A stretch of DNA of 64,000 nucleotides from the NCBI RefSeq assembly GCF_921293095.1, contig NC_060258.1:6648607-6712606 (forward strand). The letters run 5' to 3'. This DNA is from Ischnura elegans. Its lineage: Eukaryota; Arthropoda; Insecta; Odonata; Coenagrionidae. Made by a program: the position numbers and the translations under genes. Under the pieces are notes generated by a model. That model was not told where the DNA came from. It did not search any database and saw only the letters and a list, made by a program, of their open reading frames with translations. Shown piece by piece: positions 21,424 to 33,400 of the stretch (position 1 is its first letter; each line of letters opens with the position of its first letter).

Positions 21424-24400
21424 GTAAGTGGCACATTAAATGTTATCGATTTTATTTTAAATGGTGCTTACTTCATTTCATGTTTTGATTCCCAACTCTA
21501 TTGATGTGTAACGTGTTTATTAAAATCTCAGATTACTGTGGGAGATGGCCTGCCCACTACCATGTGTCCACTGTGTTTGAAGAAACTTACGGAATTCAGT
21601 GTTTTCAAAAAGATTTGTTTAGAATCAGACGCAGTTCTTAGAAAAAGTTGCTTCAGGGTGAGTACTTATCGTAATTTCTTATTTGAAGACTGGTGTAGTA
21701 TAAGTATTGCAGAGTTAAAGGTGAAACTCTTTGGTTTATGTAGACAAAAGTAGGAATCAAGAATGATATATTTTGCGAAACGTTTTACGGAAAAGTTTAA
21801 CAAGTCCAAAATCCCGTAAATTGGGTTTTTCCCCATCCGTCAATCGTTGGCAAGGTCCCATTAATCATGGTACTAATATATCATAGATATATTAGTATCA
21901 TGCCATTAATGTTGCTGTTGGTGTTACAATGGAGACGATTGAAGACATTTTGTCTTCTAGTGAAATTAAGTGTGTGCTAAACTACGATATCCATGAAAGA
22001 ATGGCATTCAAACTCACTAATTATCAACTCAAAAAGGCAATCCACCCTCTGTGCCCTACCACGCTACCTTTTTAAGTATTTGATGAGGTAAAAGGAGCAT
22101 GTTAAAGTGAACAAAGAAATCCCTGACGATTTGCTGCTAAAGATTGAAGTGTCAGAGACCCAGAAATTGGTTTGTCTATGCGTTGTCAAATACAGTCTCA
22201 TGTGCACGCGAACGTATTATCTTTGTTTAGCTCGGAGCCTCTTCCTTACCTTTAATTATGATCTCATTAGGCTATGGTTATGTGTAAGTAAAAATATCTT
22301 TGCGAAGTTTCTGATATTGATTGTTTATTTTCAAGTCATCTTGTATGAATAGATGGTGGTTACAATGAAGGCAAGATTGGCAAAGTATTAGAAATTAATT
22401 TAAGTGCAGAGAAATTAACCCAGGAAATATTTTCATCAAAAATGTAAAATTAGAAAGCAAATTAGGAATTTTGATGTGGTATATCTTTTCTGTATTTGTT
22501 AAGTTTATTTTTATTTAGTTTACTATTTTCCAATATTGGAATATAATTTTTATATTTGCATCAACTTTGATTATTTAAATCACAGCATATTTGGCTAGAA
22601 CCATTTCTGTTAGTGCCCTTTAAAAATTATTTACATTTTTACATATAAAAAGAGTATTTTATGTAATCTTTTAGATAAACTATTTTATTTCTAAAGCACA
22701 TTATAAAATTTGAAAGTTTTCTACAAATTTTGTGGTTAGCAAGTTTAAATATGACCTTAGCATAAGTTCAAAGGTTACCTGTGTTAGGGGATGCATTTTT
22801 TTAGGTACTGAGATATTTATCCTTCATAACAGTCTTCAAAATCTTTGCAAAGGATATGGCATGCAAAAGCTTAGTCAGGAGTTACACCAGACCAAATTCT
22901 CCTACTCCATCATGGCCGACATTTCTATTTTGACGAGTTGTCCAGGTGCCCTGTTGACGATGGACAACTCGTACATCGAAACTTCAGCTGATTGTAAGAT
23001 AGAGTTGGAGAACCTAACCCAGTGGAATTCCCATGTAAATTCTAATGATTCTATACGCAGGGAAAACCTGTGACAATTCTTTTTATGGTATGCATGCCTG
23101 GCAAGGTTATTGTGTTCTTAATTTTTTTGGGGGTTATTGGCATAAATAAGGGCTCTAAATTAATGCTCAGAGTAGCTTAATTCTAACTATCTATTTTGAG
23201 GTCTACTCTTTTGAAACTTTTTTTATTTGTTTTGATAACATTTTGTATGCTAATTGCGTGATATTTGGAATGCGATTCTGTTTTAATTTGTGAGTCAATT
23301 TTGTACAATGAGTTTGGAGTGTGTTGACAGAAATATTGTCTTATTGTTAGTGCATAAGGAATAATAAATGTTTTTTGCTGATTTTTTTAAGAATACATTT
23401 GAGTTCATGCAGGTAACTGTGGTGATAAACTGTTTCACCTAACTATAGAAGTAAAGATTTAGTTCGTGATGTGTTTTTATTTTGTATTTTAATGATTGAT
23501 ATGATTAATAATTTAAAATTGTGGTTAATTAATAAGGCTCTGCCCACCCTATTATGGAAATGTAGCTATTAGAATATCTTATGGGTGCGGTGTAAAAGGA
23601 AGGATGTTGTCCATTTCTAGCTGCAGTTTTTCCCCATCATTGTGGCAGAGCTTGAATACTGGTATGTGGTGAGGTTTTGCATGAATGAAGCCATTTTTCA
23701 ATGCATTCTTATGAGTGCAACTGCTGATCTGTCAGACCATGTAATATTGAATGCAACAAATAATAATCAGATGATTCAATGTCTGAGGAATTAGTTGGGT
23801 GCGTTCAGCCTTTGTATTTGAGTGTTTTTAGTTAGGTTTTAATGTTTAATGCTCTAGGCTTTGTAATGTTAGGTTGAGCATTTCATGCTGTGGAATTACT
23901 GTTGAATCATTGGGAACTCAATTTCCTTGCTTGACACTAAATTCCCAATGCATGCAATCCCTTGGAAATAGCTTGGTGGGCAACTTCAAATACAAAGCAG
24001 TCTCTTCTCGAGTATGGCATTGATATTCATTGAGCAATGCCTCCAATTGATTTTCTCTGGAGGTTTTTCGCCTTTCTTCACATAGACCATTATCATCATT
24101 GAAATGATTGTCTTTGAAGCAATGATACCAATCCTGTAACAGTGTTTCTGTTATAGCAGTCCCTCGGTTAATTTTTAAAAACATTATGGTGCTCTTCTCT
24201 CATATCTAATGCCGTGAGGTATTCATCATGGTTGTTGAGCAGTTTGTTTAACTAATGTCTGAGCTTGAGTCATGATGATTCTGGTAGTTCAAAGTTGAGC
24301 AGCAATCAGTGCTATAGCTATCTATTGACAGGCAGTAAGAACTTTTTTTTTCGAGCATAATACATAATTGCTGTGTGATTGGTTTACCATGTTTTAAGGA

Positions 24401-27400
24401 TAATAATAACAGGGTAATTTAATAAACCGTTTCATGAAATAGTTTTGGAAGAGAAGATGATTTTGAGGTCTGTTTTCTTTCTGCATAGATATTGTACCCT
24501 GTATTCTCTTCCAGAGTTTATATTTGAGTATTAACAAGAGGTAAGAGAACATATACATTGAAAAGAGAACACATAACAAATACATTGAAAACATGCTCCA
24601 CTTGTTTTTTCCATGATTCTACTGTTGAGAAAAGAATAAATAGTGATTTTGGCCTTTTAACAGATACTACTACAAAAATGATAATTGCTGAAGCAAATTG
24701 AGTGAAAGAATAAGAAACTTGATTAATTTATTTTCTTAACTGCAAAAAATTGAATCTTCAGTCTCTCTTTTGATTTCTTGTTATTTGAAAAAAATAATGG
24801 AAAAATGATACATCTGAATAATCTCCATTCTCTGTCGTCTATTTTGCTGTGAAGGGGCAGCTCCTATGGTCCCCATGATATTTAGAAAAGACACTGTGTA
24901 CTTGGAATATCAGGGATCTTCCTGTTAATTTTTTTTCAGTTTGCACTGTACCTTTTCAGTATTTGATTAACAGGCATGCAGAGACCAGGCTATTTTTATA
25001 TGATAGCAGAGGCAATATGTGTAACATTTTTCTTCGTAATGTCTATAGTATTCCATATATGTGTGTTTTAAAGAGATAAAGGTTTATCCCTATTACTTTT
25101 TCTGCAGAGTTTTGAAGGAGGAGGGGCAGATGATGAGGAGTCGGAGCCTTGTGTGGAGACTAAGGACTGCATTCAAGATGTCATTGAAAAGACTTCAGAG
25201 TTCGCATGCTCAGCCCAAATGACTGAAGTGTACATTCCTGTGCCTGACTGCTTATTGCCCAGGGACGATGATTTGGTAAGTTATAATCTCATTCACAGTA
25301 AAAACTGAGTCTAATCACCTTCACTTTTACAAATTTATTGGTTGTATGAGGAATGGGGGCGTGTCTGTTATAAATTTAAGTATTTTTGTGGGAAGTCATT
25401 ATCATAATACAACCTTCAGATGCTATTCTGTATAGTAGTGACACATGAGGCAGGAAGTGGATCCTCACAAATGTTTTTCATGCAAGTCAATAGCAGTTGT
25501 ACAGCATTGATAATCTGTTGACAGAAATGTCTCTTATCCCGTGGAGTATAATTTTGGATACCCTTGTCAGATCTCTGTTCAAGCCATTAGTGGTGGCTAT
25601 TACAAGGCTGTGTCTCATGATTGCCCTCAATTTGTCCAAGCCATCATCCTCCATTGTTTCAACTGAGGAACCAGCATAAACTATTGTGGATCCTTTTTTT
25701 AAGCCTAGGTGAAGAAATGATGAAGACAATTCAATGTACAGTGGAACCTCGATGAATCGTTCCCACTGTTGTGCCCTTACTGTAAGTGGCCAATACTCAC
25801 ATTCTAACCATGTGATGTTGGTGGCGTAGCTCTCCCCTCCCTAGTTGAGCGTTTATATGCCGGAGTTTGATCTGTGATTTGCAAGATTCTCATGAGTATT
25901 TTGACCAACTGGAGTGGTCTCAATTAAAATAGGAATTTTCATTATCAAATGAGGTTATTAATATTTTGCTTCTATTGAGTGACGCCCATTGTTCACTTCT
26001 AGTTTCATGTAAAAGATGAGAGTGAAGACCCTCTGAGTGAAGGGAACTCTCCTGTTCTTGACACGTCAGATCCAGCTGGAATTTCAAGTGATGCCTCCGA
26101 CCCATTGGCCACTGATGACCTGGTGAGTGTACTTTTGCCTTGTATAGTTTTATTTTTTACGGCACAATATCATTCCTTTATGCATTATTTATTTACACCT
26201 CTCAGCAGAAACGTACTGCATTTTGCCTCGCCTGTTCAATCTTGAACAACTACAGAAGAGCTTTCATGTTTGAATCATTAAAATTAAATGTATTGAACAG
26301 ATTTGGTGTATTTTGCCAAACTGACCGCTCAACTTTGCTCACTGATCAAGTAAGCTCTCTGTCATCTCGGCACTAAGCAGTCATTTGTTATGTGATCACA
26401 CAAACACAGTTTCACTTCCGTTTACCATGGAGTGTGTAGGGTTCTTTTAATTATAAAACACCAACTCCGGGTTCAACAATTTATTGTCACTCCGTTACAT
26501 CGAGGCTTCACGTCGAGTTGTATACTGCCCCCGTCATGCCGGGCCACGGCCTTTTATGCGAACGGCAGGTGATGACGCACCGGCTCTGCGTTAGTCAGCC
26601 GCCTCCGTTAGTCAGCCGCCTCAGTTGACTCTCTCGGCCGGCACCTGGATCCCAACACCCTCCCTTCTCTGCAAGAAAGAAAAGTGTTAGCCTCTTATCT
26701 CTCACACATGCATATTGGTTTTCTCACCACCCGCCCGCTTCTTGTCATTATTTCACCCCGATGGAATTCCCCCGCTCCGGACCCGCTGCTCTGCGCCACC
26801 GATTTGGCCGCTACGAGGAATGCTCGATTTCTCCGAACAACGCCGCCGTCAACTTCCACGTCGTATGACCTCGGCTCGTTGCGTCTATTGACGATTTTCC
26901 CGTATTGTTTCCTATCAGTCACCCAAACTCGGTCTCGTGGTTTCAGCTCGGGCAGCGGTTGAGATCGATGTCTTCTATTGTACTTCTCGGCAGCCTTTGC
27001 TTTCTTTATTCCCATCTTTTCCCGGTGCTCCCTCAGGTTCGGCCACGATGGCTGCAATGACTATGAAGAAATGGGAAGGTTTGTGCGTAATTTTCTTCCC
27101 ATTAACAGCTCTGCTGGGCTATATCCGGTTTCCAGGGGTGTTGACCTGTAGACAAGTAATCCTAAATTTGGGTCTTTCTCCTTCAGTAAAATGTTTTTAA
27201 CTATTTTTACTGCTGACTCTGCTTGGCCATTGCTTCTCGCTAATAATGGACTGCTCGTTATTAGCCGGAATCCGTATTATTTGGCGAATTCCAACATTTC
27301 TCCTCTAAACTGTGGCCCATTATCGGATCTAACAACTTTCGGGATCCCAAACCTAGCGAAAATCGCTTTGATTTTTCCGATGACTGCTGCTGCGGTAGTG

Positions 27401-30400
27401 CTTGTTAACCTCGCCACCTCCGGATATCTGGAAAAATAATTTACAACAACTAAAAAGCTCTGATTGCGGACGGTTAAGATATCCATTCCTACCATCATCC
27501 AGGGTCTTTCCGGAACTGCAGTTGGCATCAGGGGTTCAACGGGCTGTGGACGCCTCTCCAGAAATTCTTCGCATTTTTCAACTGCATTTTGTATGTCTGC
27601 CGATATTCCTGGCCACCAAATTGCATCTCGTGCTCTTTCCCTACATTTCCCTATTCCTAGATGACCTTTATGTAACCTATCGAGCATCTCCTTCCTTAAC
27701 TCCTTCGGAATAACAACTCTGTGTCCATGCATAAGCAATCCTTCTCCCTCATTGAGATATCCTCTTTCTTCATAATATCTCCGCAGCGGCAGCTCAAGGT
27801 CTTCTTTGTGCGCAGGCCAGCCATTACGAACGTATTGCTTTATCTCTTTTAAGACGTCGTCTCTTTCTTGCTCTTCTCTGACTTCTTCCAGCCTGGTGTC
27901 TGACATTGGTAGAGCCTTTATTACTTCTTTCACCATCGCTTCATCCTTTTCTGCCATAATTATGTCCTCATCCCGTGGTCTCCTGGCCAGTGGTGCTCTG
28001 GAAAGCATATCTGGGGTATAAAACAATTTACCAGGAACGTGCTCAATAGTGTACTGGTAGCCCAGAAGTCTCATGCGAAATCTTTGCAATCTCGCGGATA
28101 AATCACTTAATGGTTTGGTACTCAATAAGGGCACTAATGGTTTATGATCCGTCCTTAAAATGAAATGGGATCCTTGGATGTATGAGGTGAATTTCTCACA
28201 CGCCCAAGTCAAAGCCAACGCTTCTTTTTCTATCTGCGCGTACCTTTGTTCCGTGTCCGTTAGGGATCGGGACGCAAAACTTACGGCTTTCCACATCCCG
28301 TTTTGGTTCTGCTCTAGAACGGCCCCCAAACCATACGATGACGAATCTGCCGACACTCTGCATTTTCTGTTTGGATCATAAATCCTCAATGCGGGCGCTT
28401 CAGTGAGCCTCTTCTTGATCGCTGCAAATGCCTTATCGTGAACTTCAGTCCAAGGAAGTTTCCCCTTGCAAGATAATAATTCTCGTAATGGTTGTGTCAT
28501 GTCTGCCAGGTGATCCAAAAATTTTAAGTGGTAATGAACCATACCCAGAAAACGCCGCACCGCTTCTGTTGTCTTGGGTCTTTCCATCTCGCGGATAGCT
28601 TCTATCTTCTCCGGGTCAGGAAGAAATCCTTCTTCTGCCGAGATTACATGTCCTAAAAATCGACATTTGTTTACTCTCCATTTGCATTTATTATAATTCC
28701 GGGTGATTCCTGCTTCCTGAAGCCTTCTCAACACGGCTTCCAGGCGCTCGTCGTGCTGCTCCCTCGTTTCACCAAACACTAGGACATCATCGAGCAAATT
28801 GGCAACACCTTCTAAACCTGCTAATGTTTCCGACATTCGTTTCTGAAAATGTTCTCCCGATGACGCCAACCCCATTGGGACGCGGTTGAAGAAATATCTT
28901 CCGAATGGCGTGATGAATGTCGTCATTTTCTTGCTCTTTTCTTCTAACGGTATTTGAAAATACCCTCTGCAGGCGTAGAGTTTACTCATTACTTTAGTTT
29001 GACCTAGACGGGCTAAAATTTCATCCACTGCTGGTAGCATGTGTCGTTCTCGGCGTACTCCTTCATTTAACTTCGTGTAATCGACACATATCCTTACTTT
29101 TCCATCTGACTTGGGAACGACGACCATCGGTGCACACCACTCTGTTGGTTCGTCAACCGAGGATATGACGCCTTCTTCTTCCATTTGTTTCAGGTCTTCC
29201 TTTACCTTTTCCCATAGCTGAATTGGCACTCTTCTCGGAGTAGTCACTGCAAATGGTGTTGCATTATCTTCCAATCGAATTTCATACCGCTTCTCCATTT
29301 TTCCTAGTCCATTAAATAACGCAGGGAATGTTTTCTCCGGTGCCCCGTTACGTAAGGAAGTCACCCCGACCCATTTTAATATTCCTAACTTCTGAATAGC
29401 TGGCCTCCCTAGCAATACCTCTCTGCCCCCGGGAGTTACGTAAATTGTTTCATCACACAATTTTTCCTTCCACTGCAGCTTAGCCTCGAAACTTCCCTTC
29501 GCACAAAAGTTCGTCCCTCCTATGCCTGCCAGTCGTTTAGACGTAGGGGTTAATTTAATTCCTTGCAATTTATCTTCAACCACGAGGGACCCTATCACTG
29601 TTACGTCTGCCCCCGTGTCTATTTTGAATTTAATATCGACACCATTCAGCGTGACTGTGACCCACCATGGCTCTACATTAGTATCTACAATTCCCAAGTA
29701 ATCAATATCTTCTTCGTCGTCTTCTTCCCGGACTACGACGGTCCCCACGGATTTCCGCAATCTACACATTTTTCTCCAATGACCCTTCTTACTGCACGCG
29801 TGGCACGTTGACTGTCTCGCGGGGCAAGTTGCGAACGCGTGTTGAGGACTACGCCCGCATCTGCCGCATCTCTGGTGCTGGCTCTGTCCGCTGCATCCCC
29901 CTGGTGATGCTCGCTTGCCGCTAATTGGTTTAGTCCTCTTCTTTACTTCACTAACCTCATAGTCTGATGCCACTCCGCGATGCGTTGACCCTTGGGTGCC
30001 TCTCAGCAGCCCCTGTTGGCGCTGCACCTCTTCCGCCTGACGTGCCTTCCGTAGAGCCACTTCCAGTGTTAGGCCCGGATCCATCTGCAACGCTTACGAC
30101 AGCTTCGCGTCGTAGACTCCGACCACAATTCGATCTCGGAGAAGATCGTCCTGGAGTGACCCATATTCGCAATATTGTATGAGGCGATACAGGTCTGAGA
30201 TGAATTCATCCACTGCTTCTCCCTCCTTCTGGCAGCGTTGGTTAAATTTCGCCCTCATGTATACGGCGTTTACCCGTCCCATGTAGTGATTCTTGAATTC
30301 TTCGTATACCTTCTTGTATTTCTTCTTATCCGCTGCTGACAGCTGTATGCTAAGCAGTACGTCTTCCGCCTTTTCGCCCATCACGTACACCAGCATGTTG

Positions 30401-33400
30401 AGTTGCTCCTCGTCGCTCTGCTTCTTCAGCAGACGCAACCCAGTATCTCTCCCAACGTTGCGCCCATCGCGGCCAATCCTCCGCCACGAAAGAAAATTGG
30501 GAGGGCGCCGTCACGCCTGCTGTTAGCACGAACGTGCTGTTGCCTTCCGCCATGTGGATCTCGCCGCTGCGTTCCTGGCACCGCTGCCACCATGTAGGGT
30601 TCTTTTAATTATAAAACACCAACTCCGGGTTCAACAATTTATTGTCACTCCGTTACATCGAGGCTTGACGTCGAGTTGTATACTGCCCCCGTCATGCCGG
30701 GCCACGGCCTTTTATGCGAACGGCAGGTGATGACGCACAGGCTCTGCGTTAGTCAGCCGCCTCCGTTAGTCAGCCGCCTCAGTTGACTCTCTCGGCCGGC
30801 ACCTGGATCCTAACAGAGTGGAAGGGAGAATGTAAGGAATTGAGAGTTAAACTGAGTACTATTGAATTAGGTACAGTGAAACAGATTGACCGTGACATCA
30901 TGATGTAGCTGCTAGCTAGATTCAACTACATAACTCGCATTCCTTATGAGAAATTGATGTTCATAGGAAGCAAAATGTTGCAGATTTGGATTTTGTGATG
31001 AAAGTGAAGAGGAATTTACTGTGGGGATGATGGATATGTTAGACCTTCTTTACCATTTTTTTAATTGAGTGTTGGGCCTAGGGAATGCTAGTCAATTGCC
31101 AAAAGGTATCAATTATTAGTGATGTTAACACTTTCAATGCTGACCATGTAAAACTCAAAATCACCCTGTGCAGCTTCCATTTTTTTTCCTTCCCGTCAAC
31201 TGCACAGTAGGATAGACACGTGATACAGATTGCACAAGGTCAGCTTTTTCCCCACGCCATACTCGTGCAATGTGTCCAAAAAATACGAGGGAAATGAATT
31301 TTTTATGTTCTACTGGTATTGCCATTGGTATTTTTCCACTGCCATAGGAAATTTTTGATTAAGATGGTCATACACTCATGCCTTGTATAGCGCAATTTCG
31401 ATATAGCACAGATTTGTTACTCGGGGAAACATCATAATGCAGTGTAGCTTAATCGAAAAACTTTATCACTCTAATGATAAAATGTGAACTTGTGCTTAGT
31501 ACACACGAAAGTGAAAATTTTCAATTGTGTTAATACTTTTGCTTTCCTCAAATCTTCTTTGTTTACATATTGATCGAAGTCCATTGCTGTGCAATGGACG
31601 AAAGCATTGCTTGGCATTGGGTCTAGATAGTCGGCCTACCAAAGTAATTTATCTCCTCTCCTTAACAGAATGTCAGTAGCTAATTTAGATCAATAGTTAT
31701 GCATGGAGCTAGTGGAAATGAGTTTTTTTTTAAGCAATACGGTATGAGACATAATTTTTGCCATCATAGGTTATCAGGCGATTGACTTCCAGGTAGAGGG
31801 TCTATGCTAAAGCCTTTGAGGTCATCGGTATTCACGCGGGAGAAATGGAGTTGTAGCCGAGTTGCGTATGAATATTATCATCACATAAAGGGCCTGCTTT
31901 AGTCTCAAACACAATGGCATCATTCCCTCCCAGCAGTCGTAGGCCCTCTGTGTCACAGGAATACAGTGATGCAGTAGGTGATTTTGATGGAGCCATACAG
32001 AGGGAAAACCAAGAGAACAATGGCCAAAGATAGGAATGCAGGTAGAAAAATCAAGAAGTTATCAAGAAAAACCATTAACCTAGAAGAGAAATTGAAACAG
32101 GTCAATTGCTTTGAAAATGGAGACCATCAAAGCAATATTGCATGGAAGTTTAAACTCACGATTATCTCTTTACTGTTCTGCAGCTGTAAATTTTAAAGCC
32201 ACCATTTATAAATATGTTCCATGCTTAGAATCTGATGCATTGTTTCCTTACCTCTGTATTTTTATTTTTAGCTTTGAGTAGGACATTCTGTTTTGTAGAA
32301 TTCTCCCTGTGCCTTTACTATTCCAATGTCTATTTCTTTCCTGCTTCATCCAATACTGGTAGCTGGACTTCCAGTGGCTTATCAATGAACTGGTCACTCT
32401 GCTTTGTGTAGCTTAGCATAAAAGTCTGTCTGTAAGGTTATGAAACATGAAAATCGCATATTATTGAAGCCATGGTAAGTAGTTGATTTATACCTTAAAG
32501 TGGTGGCGTTATCATTAGTTTTTTCTATTTTATCATGGGTATATTCCTCTTCCACCTGAAACAACTTCACTTGTTTGACAGCACTGTCTTATACCTTTTG
32601 AGCAAATAAGTTGTAAATGGTTCAGTTATTTCCGGGAAAGCTAATGATGTTCTACTTGAATTGCATTACAAATTTTTATTTAGTCCCTGGATATAAAAGT
32701 ACCTCAAGAAAAAACCACTTATGAGTAGGGATAGGAATTTTTCGGTGGTTTCAGAGGGAGAAAAGCAGTACTTTGAAATTGGAAATTTGGTTCTTACAAA
32801 TAGACATTTCGGTGTTTTCTCAAAAACTACAAGTTTAAATATTATCTTACATTAGTTTTTATTTCAAAACCTAGAAAAGTGTCAGTGCCATAGTTTAACC
32901 AAATATGTCTCGGTTATGTGACATTTCCCTTGTAGCTGTGTTATGACTGCAGACAGTCACCTCAGTGGTGGAACTGGGAAAGTCAATCTAAGTTGAAAAG
33001 TAAGCTGTAATACCTGTCAGTGGTGAAATGGGGAATGCGATATGTAAAAAAATTGCATGCTGTTTAGTGTGGTTAGTAAGGCTTTATTCTTTCTATATGT
33101 AAATTTCAATCTAAATTACTTCTTTTACAAATCCCACTGGATCCAGAATAACATAGGTAACACTGTAGAGTCAAATCAAGGCTCCAGGATAGCTGATAGT
33201 CAATGCCACTTAACATTTTGCATACTTACACAACATAATCTACTAGATTTTGTTTGTTTCAACCTTCAAAGTTGTAACGTTTTCTTTAATTTTCCACTTC
33301 TCTTACTTAACAAATGATTTTTATAACACTTTATAAAGAAATTTTACAATTTAAAACTCGTGAGCATAAACAACATCAACAAGCTACCATGACTATCACA

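Larger units (their letters stand above)
26430..30820 (-). mobile_element. Ty3/gypsy LTR retrotransposon with 5-bp target duplication
   Basis: Two 223-bp LTRs (26435-26657 and 30593-30815) flank a minus-strand gag-pol. The 5-mer GAGTG lies directly outside both ends (26430-26434 and 30816-30820). On the minus strand the 5' LTR is the right one; TGGTGGCAGCGG directly abuts it as a primer-binding site, and a polypurine tract AGAGAAGGGAGGG abuts the other LTR. Coding order gag, zinc knuckle, protease, RT, RNase H, integrase is Ty3/gypsy; there is no envelope-like frame. Inserted antisense in intron 4 of the ZAD-C2H2 gene. Confidence 0.95.

Noticed and set aside
22085..22175. Additional exon of the ZAD-C2H2 gene ('KVNKEIPDDLLLKIEVSETQ')
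   Set aside because: Looks somewhat coding, but no acceptor in the right phase precedes it, and the eight-exon model closes perfectly without it.
29563..30526. Plus-strand frames opposite the gypsy gag-pol
   Set aside because: Shadows of the minus-strand retrotransposon coding sequence; no independent motif.
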